Shown: positions 33,666 through 43,277 of the stretch, one piece after another
How the letters are laid out: each line of letters opens with the position of its first letter
Position numbering within the stretch: position 1 is the stretch's first letter
Source: an uncultured bacterium
Lineage (GTDB): Bacteria; Pseudomonadota; Alphaproteobacteria; Sphingomonadales; Sphingomonadaceae
Reading direction: 5' to 3'
Assembly: GCA_942636505.2 (NCBI GenBank)
Contig: CALOGB020000119.1
Location: 1 to 64,000, forward strand
DNA length: 64,000 nt
Made by a program: the position numbers and the translations under genes
Notes under the pieces: model-generated
Told to the model about the DNA's origin: nothing
Databases searched by the model: none
The model's input: only the letters and a program-made list of their open reading frames with translations

Positions 33666-34813
33666 CGGGACTGCGCATGATGATGGCGGCGCTGGCGATG
33701 ACCGCGGCTTCACCGGTGTGGGCGGAGACGCCTGCACCGATGGCGGTTAGCGACATGGTCGTCGATACGTTGTCGGAACGGTTGTTCCCGATGCTCGGCG
33801 CGTTGGGGCGTTCGCCGGCGGGGGCGCTCGATGCGCGGGCGCGACGGATTGCCGCGTGCGGCGATGTGCCTGCCTGCGTGGTCGAGGCGACGATCTGGAC
33901 CGATCAGGACCGGGCGATCATGGCAAAGTTGGCGACAACTGGCGCTTGGCGATCGGTGAAGTCGAATGCGGACCTGCCGGTAGCGGTGGCGCTCGACCAG
34001 GAACTGGACGGGGTGAACGTCGTGCTGCGCGTCTATGGCCTTGGCTTGGCCGGACGCTATCCGAAGATCGACGGACCGATCTTCGCGACCGGCACGCCGT
34101 TCTTCGCTGACAGCGTCAAGGTCGCGATCGATACCGCGCGTGCCGCGTCCGATGCGCCGCCCGCGACCATCGCGGCGAGCGTGCGTCTCGCCGTGGCGTT
34201 GCTCGATGCAAACGACGCGGTGGCGGCGACGCGGTTCGAACCGCTCGACCTGCGCGAGAATGCAGGCGCGCGTGCGCTGGCCGCGCGGACCGACTGGAAG
34301 GCGTTCCGCTATTCGCTGCTGATCGTCCCCGGCGTCGGTCCGGAGGACGTCGGCACTGCGCTCAGCCCACGCAGCAAGCTCCACGCGCTGCTCGCGGCAC
34401 AACGCTATCGCCAGGGTCTCGCGCCGTTCATCCTCGTTTCGGGCAGCGCGGTGCACCCGCGCGGCACGCCGTTCGTCGAGGCGGTCGAGATCCGCCGCGC
34501 ACTGGTCGAGCGCTACGACATCCCGTCCGACCGCGTCATTCTCGAGCCGTATGCGCGACATACCACGACCAACCTGCGCAACGCGACTCGGCGGATGGTG
34601 GCGCTCGGCATTCCGCTCGATCGGCCGACGCTGATCGTGACCGACGCCGAGCAGAGCAAATATATCGAGAGCCAGACCTTCTCGGATCGCAACCGTACGG
34701 AGCTGGGGTATCTGCCGGGCGCGGTTGGGCGGCGGCTGTCGCCGTACGACCTGGAATTTCGGCTGTCGCGGCTATCGCTGCGACAGGATCCGCGCGATCC
34801 TCTCGATCCATGA
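33662..34813 (+). CDS. DUF218 / YdcF-like secreted protein
   Basis: 383 residues from a GTG that overlaps the receptor stop (an ATG five codons further on is the alternative). It has a signal peptide (MMMAALAMTAASPVWAE) and a C-terminal DUF218 Rossmann-like domain (about 215-370): LIVPGVGPED, APFILVSGSAVHPRG, VILEPYARHTTTNLRNA, LIVTDAEQSKYI. Members include SanA and YdcF, some of which bind nucleotides or act on envelope precursors; the function is unclear. It is co-transcribed with the receptor and the GH92 gene, so a role in handling the same glycan is possible. Confidence 0.75.
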   Translation: MTGLRMMMAALAMTAASPVWAETPAPMAVSDMVVDTLSERLFPMLGALGRSPAGALDARARRIAACGDVPACVVEATIWTDQDRAIMAKLATTGAWRSVKSNADLPVAVALDQELDGVNVVLRVYGLGLAGRYPKIDGPIFATGTPFFADSVKVAIDTARAASDAPPATIAASVRLAVALLDANDAVAATRFEPLDLRENAGARALAARTDWKAFRYSLLIVPGVGPEDVGTALSPRSKLHALLAAQRYRQGLAPFILVSGSAVHPRGTPFVEAVEIRRALVERYDIPSDRVILEPYARHTTTNLRNATRRMVALGIPLDRPTLIVTDAEQSKYIESQTFSDRNRTELGYLPGAVGRRLSPYDLEFRLSRLSLRQDPRDPLDP

Positions 34814-37083
34814 AGCGGTATTTCTTGCACGTATCTGAGATACACGCCCGCGGCACCACCCCGGCGAAGGCCGGGGCCCAATTGGGGGACGGCTGTAACC
34901 GAGGATCGCGCTCCGTTACGCCGACCTTTCCAATTGGGCCCCGGCCTGCGCCGGGGTGGCTAAGAAAAGGGTGGCTGAGCTACCCGCTCCTCCTCGGTCT
35001 TCTCCTCACCCCGACCGTCCTCACCGCACAAGAAACCCCCGCAGACCTCGTCGACCCGTTCGTCGGCACGCTCGCCGACTTCGGCCAACTCTCCCCCGCC
35101 GCGGTCGCGCCGTTCGGGATGATGCAGCTCGGCCCCGACACCAGCCCGGCCAACCACGCCGGCTATGATCACGCGGCGACCACATTGCTCGGCTTTTCGC
35201 ATACGCGCGGCGTCGGTGTGGGCTGCGGTGGTGCCGGCGGCGACCTGATGATCTCGCTGCGCTATGCCGGCGCCAGCGGTCCCGCGCTGATCGACAAGCG
35301 CAGCGAAACAGCTCGGCCCGGCATCTACCGTGTCCGCTACGATGGCGGCATCCTCGCCGAGATGGTGGCGACGCGCGTTGCGGGCGTGTTGCGCTTCACC
35401 TTGCCTCGCGCCGGCGCGGTCGACCTGCGGATCGACCCGCGGCACAGCTATTCGAAGCGGCTGGCAGCCAGTTGGACGAGCCTGACCAGCGACGATATCC
35501 GCGCCGATCTCGTCGCCGGCACCGTCTGCGATCAGGGCGCCTATCACCTCCACGCCGCCAGCCGGATCCTCGTCAACGGACGGCTGATCCACCAGACCCT
35601 GACCGCCGGCGCGAACGATCTGGCGACACTGCGCCTGACGGCCAAAGCGGGCGATGCGATCGAAATCCGAACCGGCCTATCAACCGTCGACGGACGCGGT
35701 GCGGCATCGGTTCGCGATAACGAACTCGGCACCACGTCGCTCGCCGCCGTCGCGAGCAACATCCGCGCCGCCTGGAACCGCATCCTCGGCCGTGTCGCGC
35801 TCAGCGGTTCGCAAGACGAGCGCGCGTTGTTCTACACCTCGCTCTACCGCGTCATGGAAACCCCGGTCGCGATCGACGATCCCGACGAGCGTCACCGCGA
35901 CAAAGACGGCACGGTACAGACCTCGCCCAAGGGCCGAGCGCGCTACACCAACTGGTCGCTCTGGGACAATTACCGCACGCAGATGCCGTTGCTCGCGTTG
36001 CTCCAGCCCGAGCGCAGCGCCGATATCGCGCAGTCGCTGGTCGCGCTCTACGCGGGCGGCAAAGCGCAATGGTCGACCCCGCACGAGCCGTTCCTGACGG
36101 TCCGCACCGAACATGCCGGGATCGCGCTGCTCGACATGCACCGCAAGGGCATCGCGTTCGATGCCGACGCCGCGCTGGCGGGAATGGCGGCGGACAGCGA
36201 CACGCTCAAGCGCCGCACGCCGGACGAGCAGATCGAGGCGGCGTATGACGATTGGGCGACCGCCGAACTCGCGCGCGATCTCGGCCGCACCGATCTCGCG
36301 CGAATCTTCACCGCCAAGGCGCAAAGCTACCGCCCGATGTGGCGATCGGTATTCCAGACGCCGGGCGCGGACGGCGACGTGGTCAAGGCGCGCGGGCTGT
36401 ATCAGGGCACCTTGTGGCAATATCGCTGGGCGCCGATCTTCGACCTGCCGTGGATGACGGCGACGGTCGGCCGCGAACGGATGCTCGGCGAGCTTCATCA
36501 TTTCTTCGATGCCGGCCTGTTCAACATGACCAACGAGCCCGATATCCAGGTTCCGTGGATGTTCGCCGCGCTGGGCCAGCCGCAAGCCACCGCCGACCTG
36601 ATCCACACGATCCTGACCAAGCCGATCGCGCATCCCTATACCAACAGCGGCAAGCTGCCCGTGCCGTTCGTCGGCCGCAGCTTCGCGCTGTCGCCGCAGG
36701 GGTTTGCGGACGGAATGGACGACGATGCCGGCGGGATGACCGCGTGGTACGTGTTCGCGACGCTCGGCCTGTACCCGCTCGTGCCGGGCGAGCCGTGGTA
36801 TGTCGTGACGACACCGGCGTTCGCGCGGTCCGATATCGATCTCGGCAACGGACGCAGATTGACGATCCGCCGCGACGGACCGGAGGACGGCGTGATCGCA
36901 CGCGCCAGCCTGAACGGGCGCGCCCTGCCCGACTTCCGCGTCGACCACGCCGCGTTGCTCCGCGGCGGCATCCTCGCGATCACGACCGTCGCCCCGTCCA
37001 CGGGAACCGCCAGACGAAATGTCCCGCAACTGCAAGACACAGCCGCTAAGACGCTGACGGATGGAGCACGCCGCCGCCGATGA
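34810..37083 (+). CDS. GH92 alpha-mannosidase with REPIN inside its 5' coding end
   Basis: Family 92 features: VDPFVGT near the mature start, LLGFSHTRGVGVGCGG, NWSLWDNYRTQMPL, NEPDIQVPWMF and GMDDDAGGMTAWYVFATLGL followed by YPLVPGEPWY. GH92 enzymes are calcium-dependent exo-alpha-mannosidases. The only ATG in frame is at 34810, overlapping the DUF218 stop in the usual ATGA way, but the next 50 codons read through an inverted-repeat element (34857-34958) before the true signal helix (SYPLLLGLLLTPTVLTA). So either the signal peptide has a 55-residue inserted n-region, or translation begins at a non-ATG codon. The rest of the enzyme looks intact. Confidence 0.88.
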   Translation: MKRYFLHVSEIHARGTTPAKAGAQLGDGCNRGSRSVTPTFPIGPRPAPGWLRKGWLSYPLLLGLLLTPTVLTAQETPADLVDPFVGTLADFGQLSPAAVAPFGMMQLGPDTSPANHAGYDHAATTLLGFSHTRGVGVGCGGAGGDLMISLRYAGASGPALIDKRSETARPGIYRVRYDGGILAEMVATRVAGVLRFTLPRAGAVDLRIDPRHSYSKRLAASWTSLTSDDIRADLVAGTVCDQGAYHLHAASRILVNGRLIHQTLTAGANDLATLRLTAKAGDAIEIRTGLSTVDGRGAASVRDNELGTTSLAAVASNIRAAWNRILGRVALSGSQDERALFYTSLYRVMETPVAIDDPDERHRDKDGTVQTSPKGRARYTNWSLWDNYRTQMPLLALLQPERSADIAQSLVALYAGGKAQWSTPHEPFLTVRTEHAGIALLDMHRKGIAFDADAALAGMAADSDTLKRRTPDEQIEAAYDDWATAELARDLGRTDLARIFTAKAQSYRPMWRSVFQTPGADGDVVKARGLYQGTLWQYRWAPIFDLPWMTATVGRERMLGELHHFFDAGLFNMTNEPDIQVPWMFAALGQPQATADLIHTILTKPIAHPYTNSGKLPVPFVGRSFALSPQGFADGMDDDAGGMTAWYVFATLGLYPLVPGEPWYVVTTPAFARSDIDLGNGRRLTIRRDGPEDGVIARASLNGRALPDFRVDHAALLRGGILAITTVAPSTGTARRNVPQLQDTAAKTLTDGARRRR
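34831..34843. repeat. Short perfect palindrome before REPIN
   Basis: GTATCT-G-AGATAC is a perfect 13-base palindrome 14 bases before the REPIN left arm, within the same first codons of the GH92 gene. It may belong to the element or mark its insertion point. Confidence 0.4.
34857..34958. repeat. REPIN-like inverted pair of REP hairpins
   Basis: Left arm 34857-34885 and right arm 34930-34958 are reverse complements over 29 bases with one mismatch. Each arm has its own hairpin core (CCCCGGC GAA GGCCGGGG, and the matching CCCCGGCC TGC GCCGGGG) followed by CCCAATTGG. Between them GTAAC (34894-34898) and GTTAC (34915-34919) extend the symmetry. CCGGCGAAGGCCGGGG-type repeats are common in sphingomonad genomes. 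Here the element is inside the reading frame of the GH92 gene and keeps it open. Confidence 0.85.
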
Positions 37084-38407
37084 CTTAGCGTCCGCATTCG
37101 AACATCGGCCGCAGGCCGGTCGGATGCGCATGGTCGGCTACGCCAGCGGCAATTTCGGCAAGAACGTCCTCGCGTCGACGATGGACGTGTTCCTGCTGTT
37201 CGTCCTGACCGAGCGTTGGGGCGTATCGGCTGGGGTCGCCGGACTGGTCGTGATGATCGGGCTCGTCTGGGATGGCCTCTGCGATCCCCTGCTCGGGCGC
37301 CTGCTCGATCGGTCCACCGACAGGCTCGGCACGTATCGCCGCCTGCTGTTCGTCTGCGCGCCCTTTGTCGGGGTTTTCTTCGCGATCTTCTTCGTCGATC
37401 CGGGGTGGCGCGGCGGCGCGATCCTCGCCTGGGCAATCGTGATCGTGCTGCTGTTCCGTACTGCGTATTCGGTCTGCGACGTAGCGCACAACGCGCTGAT
37501 GATGCGGATGACCAAGACTCCGGGCGCAGCGACGACCTTGTCCGGCCTGCGGTACATGTTCAGCTGCCTTGGTGCCCTGGCGGTCGCGCATTTCGCGCAG
37601 GCGTTCGTCGATCCGACCAATGACGGAGGCTATGAGCTGCTCGCCGTGACCAGTTTTGCCGCCTTGGCGTATGTCGGCACGCTATGGCTGTCCTCGGCAT
37701 CGGTACCGGTGGCGAAAATACCGCAATCAAAGCCAAAGCACGGCGGATCGCTTGCGTGGGTCATCGGCAATCGGCCGCTCCTGATGTTGCTCGCGCTCGG
37801 GTTCGCACAGGCCCTGACCTTGCCGTTCTTCGCGCGATCGTTCGCCTATATCGGCAAGGGTGTGATCCAAGACGCGGCGTGGACGGGTCGCGCGCTGACG
37901 ACGCTTGCGGTGTCGCAACTCGTGGCGCTGCCGGCGTGGATGGCGATTGCCCGTCGTGTCCGGCAGCGAGAGGTTCTGGCTGCAGCGCTGACCATCATCG
38001 CGATCGGACTTCTCGTCTTCGCAACGAGCAAATTCGTGACGATAGCGGGCATCGCGCTGTTCGGAATCGGCAATGCAGGATTGCAGATGATGATCTGGGT
38101 ACTGCTCGCCGGATCGATCGATCACGGCGAGTACCGGACGGGTATCCGGCTCGAGGGGCTGCCCGTAGCGCTGTTGCTTCTCACCTTGAAGCTTGGCGGC
38201 GGCATCAGCGGAGCGCTGCTCGGGCGCGGCCTGTCGATCATCGGGTGGGACGCATCGACATCCTTCGGCCCGGTCGAACAGCAGAATTTGCTGACGATGG
38301 CCTGGATGGTGCCACTGGTCGGCGCACTCATCTGCCTCGCTGCAGTTGCTTCACTGAAATTCCGACCGTCGACAGGACGCGCGATGGTGGCGGCACGAAA
38401 CGGTTGA
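37061..38407 (+). CDS. GPH-type sugar:cation symporter (MelB-like MFS)
   Basis: 448 residues, about 12 membrane helices. The start of the conserved part (MVGYASGNFGKNVLAST), WDGLCDPLLGRLLDRS with the acidic residues typical of the MelB cation site, and LLFRTAYSVCDVAHNALM match the glycoside-pentoside-hexuronide family. It would take up the mannose or mannoside released by the GH92 enzyme. The ATG at 37061 overlaps the GH92 end by 23 bases; an ATG near 37124 (MRMVGYASG) is an alternative that fits the family better. Confidence 0.85.
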   Translation: MEHAAADDLASAFEHRPQAGRMRMVGYASGNFGKNVLASTMDVFLLFVLTERWGVSAGVAGLVVMIGLVWDGLCDPLLGRLLDRSTDRLGTYRRLLFVCAPFVGVFFAIFFVDPGWRGGAILAWAIVIVLLFRTAYSVCDVAHNALMMRMTKTPGAATTLSGLRYMFSCLGALAVAHFAQAFVDPTNDGGYELLAVTSFAALAYVGTLWLSSASVPVAKIPQSKPKHGGSLAWVIGNRPLLMLLALGFAQALTLPFFARSFAYIGKGVIQDAAWTGRALTTLAVSQLVALPAWMAIARRVRQREVLAAALTIIAIGLLVFATSKFVTIAGIALFGIGNAGLQMMIWVLLAGSIDHGEYRTGIRLEGLPVALLLLTLKLGGGISGALLGRGLSIIGWDASTSFGPVEQQNLLTMAWMVPLVGALICLAAVASLKFRPSTGRAMVAARNG

Positions 38408-38538
38408 AGCAACGTCGGACGCGGCATCCCCCCATTGGTATGTGCCCGCATCCGACTTCGGGAATCTTGCTCCACCGGGTTCAAGACCTGCGGCCAGCGT
38501 CCATATGCATCATGCGGTCGGGGCACGGGAGAGCGGGA

Positions 38539-39042
38539 TTGGATAGAATCGGGTTTGGTGGCGACTGCCATTGGTGCACCGAGGGTGTGTTTCAGGCGCT
38601 GCGCGGCGTCGACCACGTCGATCAGGGCTTCATTCGGTCGGAGGCGCCTTCGGACGTGTGGGCCGAAGCCGTGATCGTGAGCTTCGACCCCGCAATCATC
38701 AGCCTGTCGACGCTGGCGGAGGTTCACCTGAGAACGCATTCGGCGAACGGCATCTACTCGCCCGGCGGGCGGTATCGGAGCGCGATCTATGTCTTCGCCG
38801 CGGATCAACACGATGACGTTGCCCGCGTGATCGCTCGGTTTGTCGGGGAAACTGGCGAGGCGGCGCGTACAGCGGTTCTTCCCTTCGTCGACTTCAAACC
38901 CTCGGACGCGCGGTACCAGAACTACTACCGGACGGACCCGGACAGGCCGTTTTGTCGTCGCTACATCGATCCAAAGCTGGACTATATCCGTCGCCATTTT
39001 GCCGAAATTGCCTTACCGGAAGGCACGGCTCGGGAGCTTTGA
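38539..39042 (+). CDS. msrA: Peptide methionine sulfoxide reductase MsrA
   Basis: The conserved part IGFGGDCHWCTEGVF contains the catalytic Cys-x-W motif of MsrA, followed by VDQGFIRSE, VSFDPAIISL, THSANGIYSPGGRYRSAIY and DFKPSDARYQNYYRTDP. It reduces methionine-S-sulfoxide in proteins. I chose a TTG start at 38539, giving MDRIGFGG, because GGGAGAG lies five bases before it and homologues begin just there; the ATG at 38512 is in frame and possible. The second Cys of DCHWC may serve in resolving. The gene is alone and not obviously linked to the neighbouring glycan genes. Confidence 0.82.
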   Translation: MDRIGFGGDCHWCTEGVFQALRGVDHVDQGFIRSEAPSDVWAEAVIVSFDPAIISLSTLAEVHLRTHSANGIYSPGGRYRSAIYVFAADQHDDVARVIARFVGETGEAARTAVLPFVDFKPSDARYQNYYRTDPDRPFCRRYIDPKLDYIRRHFAEIALPEGTAREL

Positions 39043-39857
39043 CCAACCCATTCGGTCGAACACCGCATGTCCGGCCCCTGCTACTAAGCCGGCAAAAGCC
39101 CGGCCGCGCGGTAGCTGTCGATCATCGTATCGAAGAGGGCGATATCCGCACGACCGCGTGCGAACAGTTGGGCGGGTGGTGCGCGCGATCAATATGTAAG
39201 CTCGTTTCAGCTGACCGGGCATCGGCTCGGTCGGCTGTTCGCTGACGGCTACCTCCCTCCGATCAATATCCGGTGAAGCGCATGCAGACGATTATCGACG
39301 TTCTGCTTCAGGCCGGTCGCAGCGCAATCAAGGTCGCACTCTACACGCTGCTGCCGATCATGGCCGTGATGAGGGCGGAAAGAAGAGTAGTCGATGGCAC
39401 CAGCTTCATGGCAACCATTTGGTACCAAACGTTCAAAGATGCTAGCAACCCCCAGTACCACACGTGCAGCCACGGTTTCCCGCCTACCAAAACCTGAACA
39501 CCCCCCTTAATCTCGGTTTCACACGCGACAAATGGCCTTTGAAAGACAACAGGTGGGACTTAACTGCTGCTGCCAGCGCCTTCGGTATTCGGCCGCTTTA
39601 CACGAAAAGGCCTATGGCAGGGGGGGGCAAGGATCTACTTGAATCGCCCAATAGTCCGTTGTCATCCCGCCCTCATGCCTATCTGGCGCCAGCACGGCGG
39701 TGAGACGAGCATCCCCGTACCACGGTGAGACAGTTCCGCCCGAGCCGAGCATCTAAGCTGTTCGAAAGACGGAATGTATTCGCTAAGCGGCGCTCGAGCT
39801 TCGTGACGGGCAGCCTTGCCGCCCTCGTGAAGCTCGTGGCTGAAACGGGGACGAACG
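39043..39857. other. Gene-poor stretch with small coding remnants upstream of pel-like operon
   Basis: About 815 bases without an intact gene. On the minus strand around 39080-39165 a frame reads AQLFARGRADIALFDT and on to a stop, with no start, like the C-terminus of a lost gene. On the plus strand 39282-39365 encodes MQTIIDVLLQAGRSAIKV and a hydrophobic helix, resembling the N-terminus of a nucleoside-recognition (Gate) membrane protein that then loses likeness. An eight-G run occurs at 39620-39627. The promoter of the RTX-deacetylase gene must be in the last part. Confidence 0.5.
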
Positions 39858-42800
39858 ATGACGAACGCAACACCGGTGATGCTAGATGGCATGCTGAATG
39901 ACTGGACCGCCGCTGATCGCATCGATCGCGGTCTGGGCACCGGCTATGCGATCTACGCACGCAGCGACGGCGCGGACTTCGCGTTTGCGCTGACCGCTCC
40001 GACCGCGATCGGTGCGAACACCACAGCGTGGCTTAACACCGATCGTAACGCGACGACTGGATACCAGGTTTTCGGGTTTGCCGGTGGCGCCGAGTATAAC
40101 GTCAACTTTGCCGCCGACGGTACGGTGTCGCTGTACAGCGGTGCGGCCGGGCAGACCCTCGTGGCCAGCGGTTTGCAGGCGGCTTGGTCGGCGGATCGCA
40201 TGACCGTCGAGTTCAAGGTGCCAAAGGCGGCGATCGGCAATCCGCAGGCGATCGACACCATCTACGACGTCAACGACACCGCGTTCCTGCCGGGCAATTA
40301 TTCGAACCCCGCCTTCACCGTCTTCAACGATACCGGCATCGTCGCCGATCCGTCGCACCGGATTGCGATCGTCTGGTCCGATTCGACCGCCAACGCCTAT
40401 TTCAGCAAGACCGCCTATTCGCAGCTGTTCATGGCCGCGCAGTCCCAGGCGATGCAGGCCGGCGTGCCGTTCGACATCCTGACCGAGGGCGATCTGACCA
40501 GCCTTGCGACGCTCGCCAAGTACGACACGATCGTCTTCCCGTCGTTCCGCAACGTCGAGGCGGGCAAGGCGGACCTGATCGCGCAGACGCTGGAGCAGGC
40601 GACCAAGCAGTTCGGCATCGGCCTGGTCGCGGCAGGCGAGTTCATGACCAACGGCGCGGACAATACCGCGCTCGCTGGCGATTCCTATTCGCGAATGAAG
40701 CTGTTGTTCGACGCGACGCGCGTGACCGGCGGTTTCCCCGCCGACGTGACGGTGAAGGCAAGCGATGCGTCGCACCTCGTGCTCGACGGCTACACCGACG
40801 GGCAGGTCATTCGCCAATATACCGGCATCGGCTGGAACGCGTTCACCAGCGTCAGCGGCACGGGCACGACGATCGCGACCGAGACGGTCAACGGCCAGAC
40901 CTATTCGGCGGCGATCGCGACGCAGACCGGCGGGCGGAACGTGCTGTTCTCGAGCGAAGCGGTGATGGCCGACGACAATCTGCTGCAGAAGGCGATCGAT
41001 TACTCGGTCCACGGCGACGGTCTGTCGGTCGGGTTGCAGATGACCCGTCAGTCGGGGCTGTTCGCATCGCGCGTCGACATGGACCAGAGCAAGCAGATCG
41101 ACGAGGTCAATCCGGCCGGCACCGCGCCGGGAATCTACGACAAGCTGCTCCCGATCCTGACCGAGTGGAAGACGAACTATAATTTCGTCGGCAGCTATTA
41201 CGTCAACATCGGCAACGATCCGGCGAACGGCCAGGCGACCGACTGGGCGGTGTCGCTGCCGGTCTACAAGGCGCTGCTCGATGCGGGCAACGAGATCGGC
41301 ACGCACAGCTACACGCATCCGATGGATACGAACCTGCTGACCGATGCGCAGATCGCGTTCGAATTCGGCCAGTCGCGGACCGAGCTGGAAAAGCAGCTGA
41401 GCGCGTATCTCGGCAAGACCGTGACGGTCGGCGGTGCCGCGGTACCGGGTGCGCCCGAGCAGATCGCGACGAGCCAGGAAATCCTGAAATACGTGACGTA
41501 TCTCAGCGGCGGCTATTCGGGCGTCGGTGCGGGCTACCCTAACGCGATCGGCTACATGACGCCGCAGAACGCGGCCGACGACAAGGTGTACCTGGCGCCG
41601 AATACGTCGTTCGACTTCTCGCTGATCGAGTTCCAGAAGAAGACCGTCGCCGAGGCGAGCGCGATCTGGGCGAAGGAATTCGGCGCGCTGACCGCTGGTG
41701 CGGGCGCACCTGTTGTGGTGTGGCCGTGGCATGACTACGGCCCGACGATGTGGGCCGCCGACGGCGCCACCAGCCTGTACACCAAGCAGATGTTCACGAC
41801 CTTCGTCGCGCAGGCGGCGGCGGCCGGCGTCGAGTTCGTGACGCTCGCCGATCTGGCGGGCCGGGTCAGCGCGTTCCAGAACACGACGATCAGCTCGACC
41901 GTGGTCGGCAACACGATCACCGCGACGGTCGGCGCGACCACCGGCAATTTCTCGCTCGACGTCGACGGCCAGAGCAACGGCCAGGTCATCAAGAATGTCG
42001 CCAACTGGTACGCCTATGACGCGGACACGGTGTTCCTGCCGAAAGCGGGCGGCACCTATGCTATCACGATGGGCGCGGTCGCGGACGACGTGACGCACAT
42101 CACCGCGCTGCCGATGCGTGCGACGCTGACGACGCTGAGCGGCGACGGCCGCGACCTTGCGTTCACGGTCGAGGGCGAAGGCAAGGTCACGTTCGACCTG
42201 AAGGCGCCGGGGACCGATTGGACGACGGTGAGCGGTGGCACGATCGCCAGCCAGATCGGTGAGATCCTGACGATCGATCTCGGCGCGATCGGCGTCCACG
42301 ACGTCAAGATCGGCCATCAGGCCAATGTCGATCCGGTGCTGACCTCGTTCGGCGGCGGCACCACGGGGGCGCTGTCGATCGCGGAGAACGGCACCGCGCT
42401 GACCACGATCACCGCGACCGATGCCAACATCGTCTGGGGCGACTCGATCAAATATTCGATCGGTGCGAGCGGCGATGGCGCCAACTTCTCGATCGACGCG
42501 ACCACGGGCGTGCTGAAGTTCGTGACCGCGCCCGATTTCGAGGCGCCGACCGATGCCAACCGCGACAACATCTACGGTGTCACCGTGGTCGCGACCGACG
42601 CGCGTGGCGCGATCGACACGCAGACGCTCACGATCGGCGTCACCGACGTGGTCGGCATCACCAAGACGGGCACGATCTTCGCCGACACGATCAACGGCAC
42701 CAGCGAGCAGGACGTACTAGATGGCGGCTGGGGCAACGACGTGCTGAACGGGCTTGGCGGCAACGATCGTCTGACCGGTGGCCTCGGCAACGACACGCTC

Positions 42801-43253
42801 AACGGCGGTGCGGGCAACGATACGTTGATCGGTAGCGACGGTCGCGACATCCTCAACGGTGGCGACGGCAACGACATCCTGATCGGTGGCGACGACATGG
42901 ACACGATGACCGGCGGCGCGGGCGCCGACATCTTCCGCTTCGAGGTGAAGGGCGACAGCCTGACATCGTCGTCGCGCGACGTGATCACCGACTTCACCGT
43001 CGGGCAGGACAAGATCGACCTGTCGATGATCGATGCCAACACGTCGCTGTTCGCGCGCGGCGATCAGGCGTTCAGCTTCATCGGTACGACCGGCAAGTTC
43101 ACCGCACCGGGACAGCTGCGCTACAGCTACCAGATGATCGGCGGCAAGGAATTCACCGTCGTCGAAGGCAATACCGACAGCGGTTCGGCTGCCGATTTCT
43201 CTATCGCGCTGACCGGCCACCATGTGCTGACTGCGAACGATTTCTTCATGTAG
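39858..43253 (+). CDS. RTX protein with PelA-type polysaccharide deacetylase domain
   Basis: 1131 residues, no signal peptide. Regions in order: a CBM9-like beta-sandwich (about 10-150: [24 protein letters not shown]), a Rossmann-like domain (168-370), a deacetylase domain with D407-M-D409 (RVDMDQ) and H483-SYT-H487, then WPWHDYGP near 620, beta domains, a cadherin-like domain (about 840-935) and glycine-rich RTX repeats (about 955-1040, GGxGNDxLxG) before a C-terminal secretion region. DxD plus HxxxH is the metal site of the PelA deacetylase, and a Rossmann-like domain precedes it there too. Deacetylation would give Pel its positive charge. It is the first gene before pelG and is probably exported by the type I system at 52.8-57.5 kb. 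Confidence 0.85.
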   Translation: MTNATPVMLDGMLNDWTAADRIDRGLGTGYAIYARSDGADFAFALTAPTAIGANTTAWLNTDRNATTGYQVFGFAGGAEYNVNFAADGTVSLYSGAAGQTLVASGLQAAWSADRMTVEFKVPKAAIGNPQAIDTIYDVNDTAFLPGNYSNPAFTVFNDTGIVADPSHRIAIVWSDSTANAYFSKTAYSQLFMAAQSQAMQAGVPFDILTEGDLTSLATLAKYDTIVFPSFRNVEAGKADLIAQTLEQATKQFGIGLVAAGEFMTNGADNTALAGDSYSRMKLLFDATRVTGGFPADVTVKASDASHLVLDGYTDGQVIRQYTGIGWNAFTSVSGTGTTIATETVNGQTYSAAIATQTGGRNVLFSSEAVMADDNLLQKAIDYSVHGDGLSVGLQMTRQSGLFASRVDMDQSKQIDEVNPAGTAPGIYDKLLPILTEWKTNYNFVGSYYVNIGNDPANGQATDWAVSLPVYKALLDAGNEIGTHSYTHPMDTNLLTDAQIAFEFGQSRTELEKQLSAYLGKTVTVGGAAVPGAPEQIATSQEILKYVTYLSGGYSGVGAGYPNAIGYMTPQNAADDKVYLAPNTSFDFSLIEFQKKTVAEASAIWAKEFGALTAGAGAPVVVWPWHDYGPTMWAADGATSLYTKQMFTTFVAQAAAAGVEFVTLADLAGRVSAFQNTTISSTVVGNTITATVGATTGNFSLDVDGQSNGQVIKNVANWYAYDADTVFLPKAGGTYAITMGAVADDVTHITALPMRATLTTLSGDGRDLAFTVEGEGKVTFDLKAPGTDWTTVSGGTIASQIGEILTIDLGAIGVHDVKIGHQANVDPVLTSFGGGTTGALSIAENGTALTTITATDANIVWGDSIKYSIGASGDGANFSIDATTGVLKFVTAPDFEAPTDANRDNIYGVTVVATDARGAIDTQTLTIGVTDVVGITKTGTIFADTINGTSEQDVLDGGWGNDVLNGLGGNDRLTGGLGNDTLNGGAGNDTLIGSDGRDILNGGDGNDILIGGDDMDTMTGGAGADIFRFEVKGDSLTSSSRDVITDFTVGQDKIDLSMIDANTSLFARGDQAFSFIGTTGKFTAPGQLRYSYQMIGGKEFTVVEGNTDSGSAADFSIALTGHHVLTANDFFM

Positions 43254-43277
43254 TCCGCGGCATAGGCCGGCAGTGTT

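Noticed and set aside
39620-39627. G8 run as a phase-variation tract
   Set aside because: It is about 230 bases before the RTX gene, not in a coding frame, and no promoter spacing is evident that it could alter.
39882-42317. 811-residue minus-strand frame opposite the RTX-deacetylase
   Set aside because: Arg/Asp/Val-rich antisense of a repetitive secreted protein; the plus frame has clear motifs.
42715-42930. Tandem repeat that could be taken for a CRISPR or satellite
   Set aside because: The repeats are coding: nine-residue glycine/aspartate RTX units in frame.
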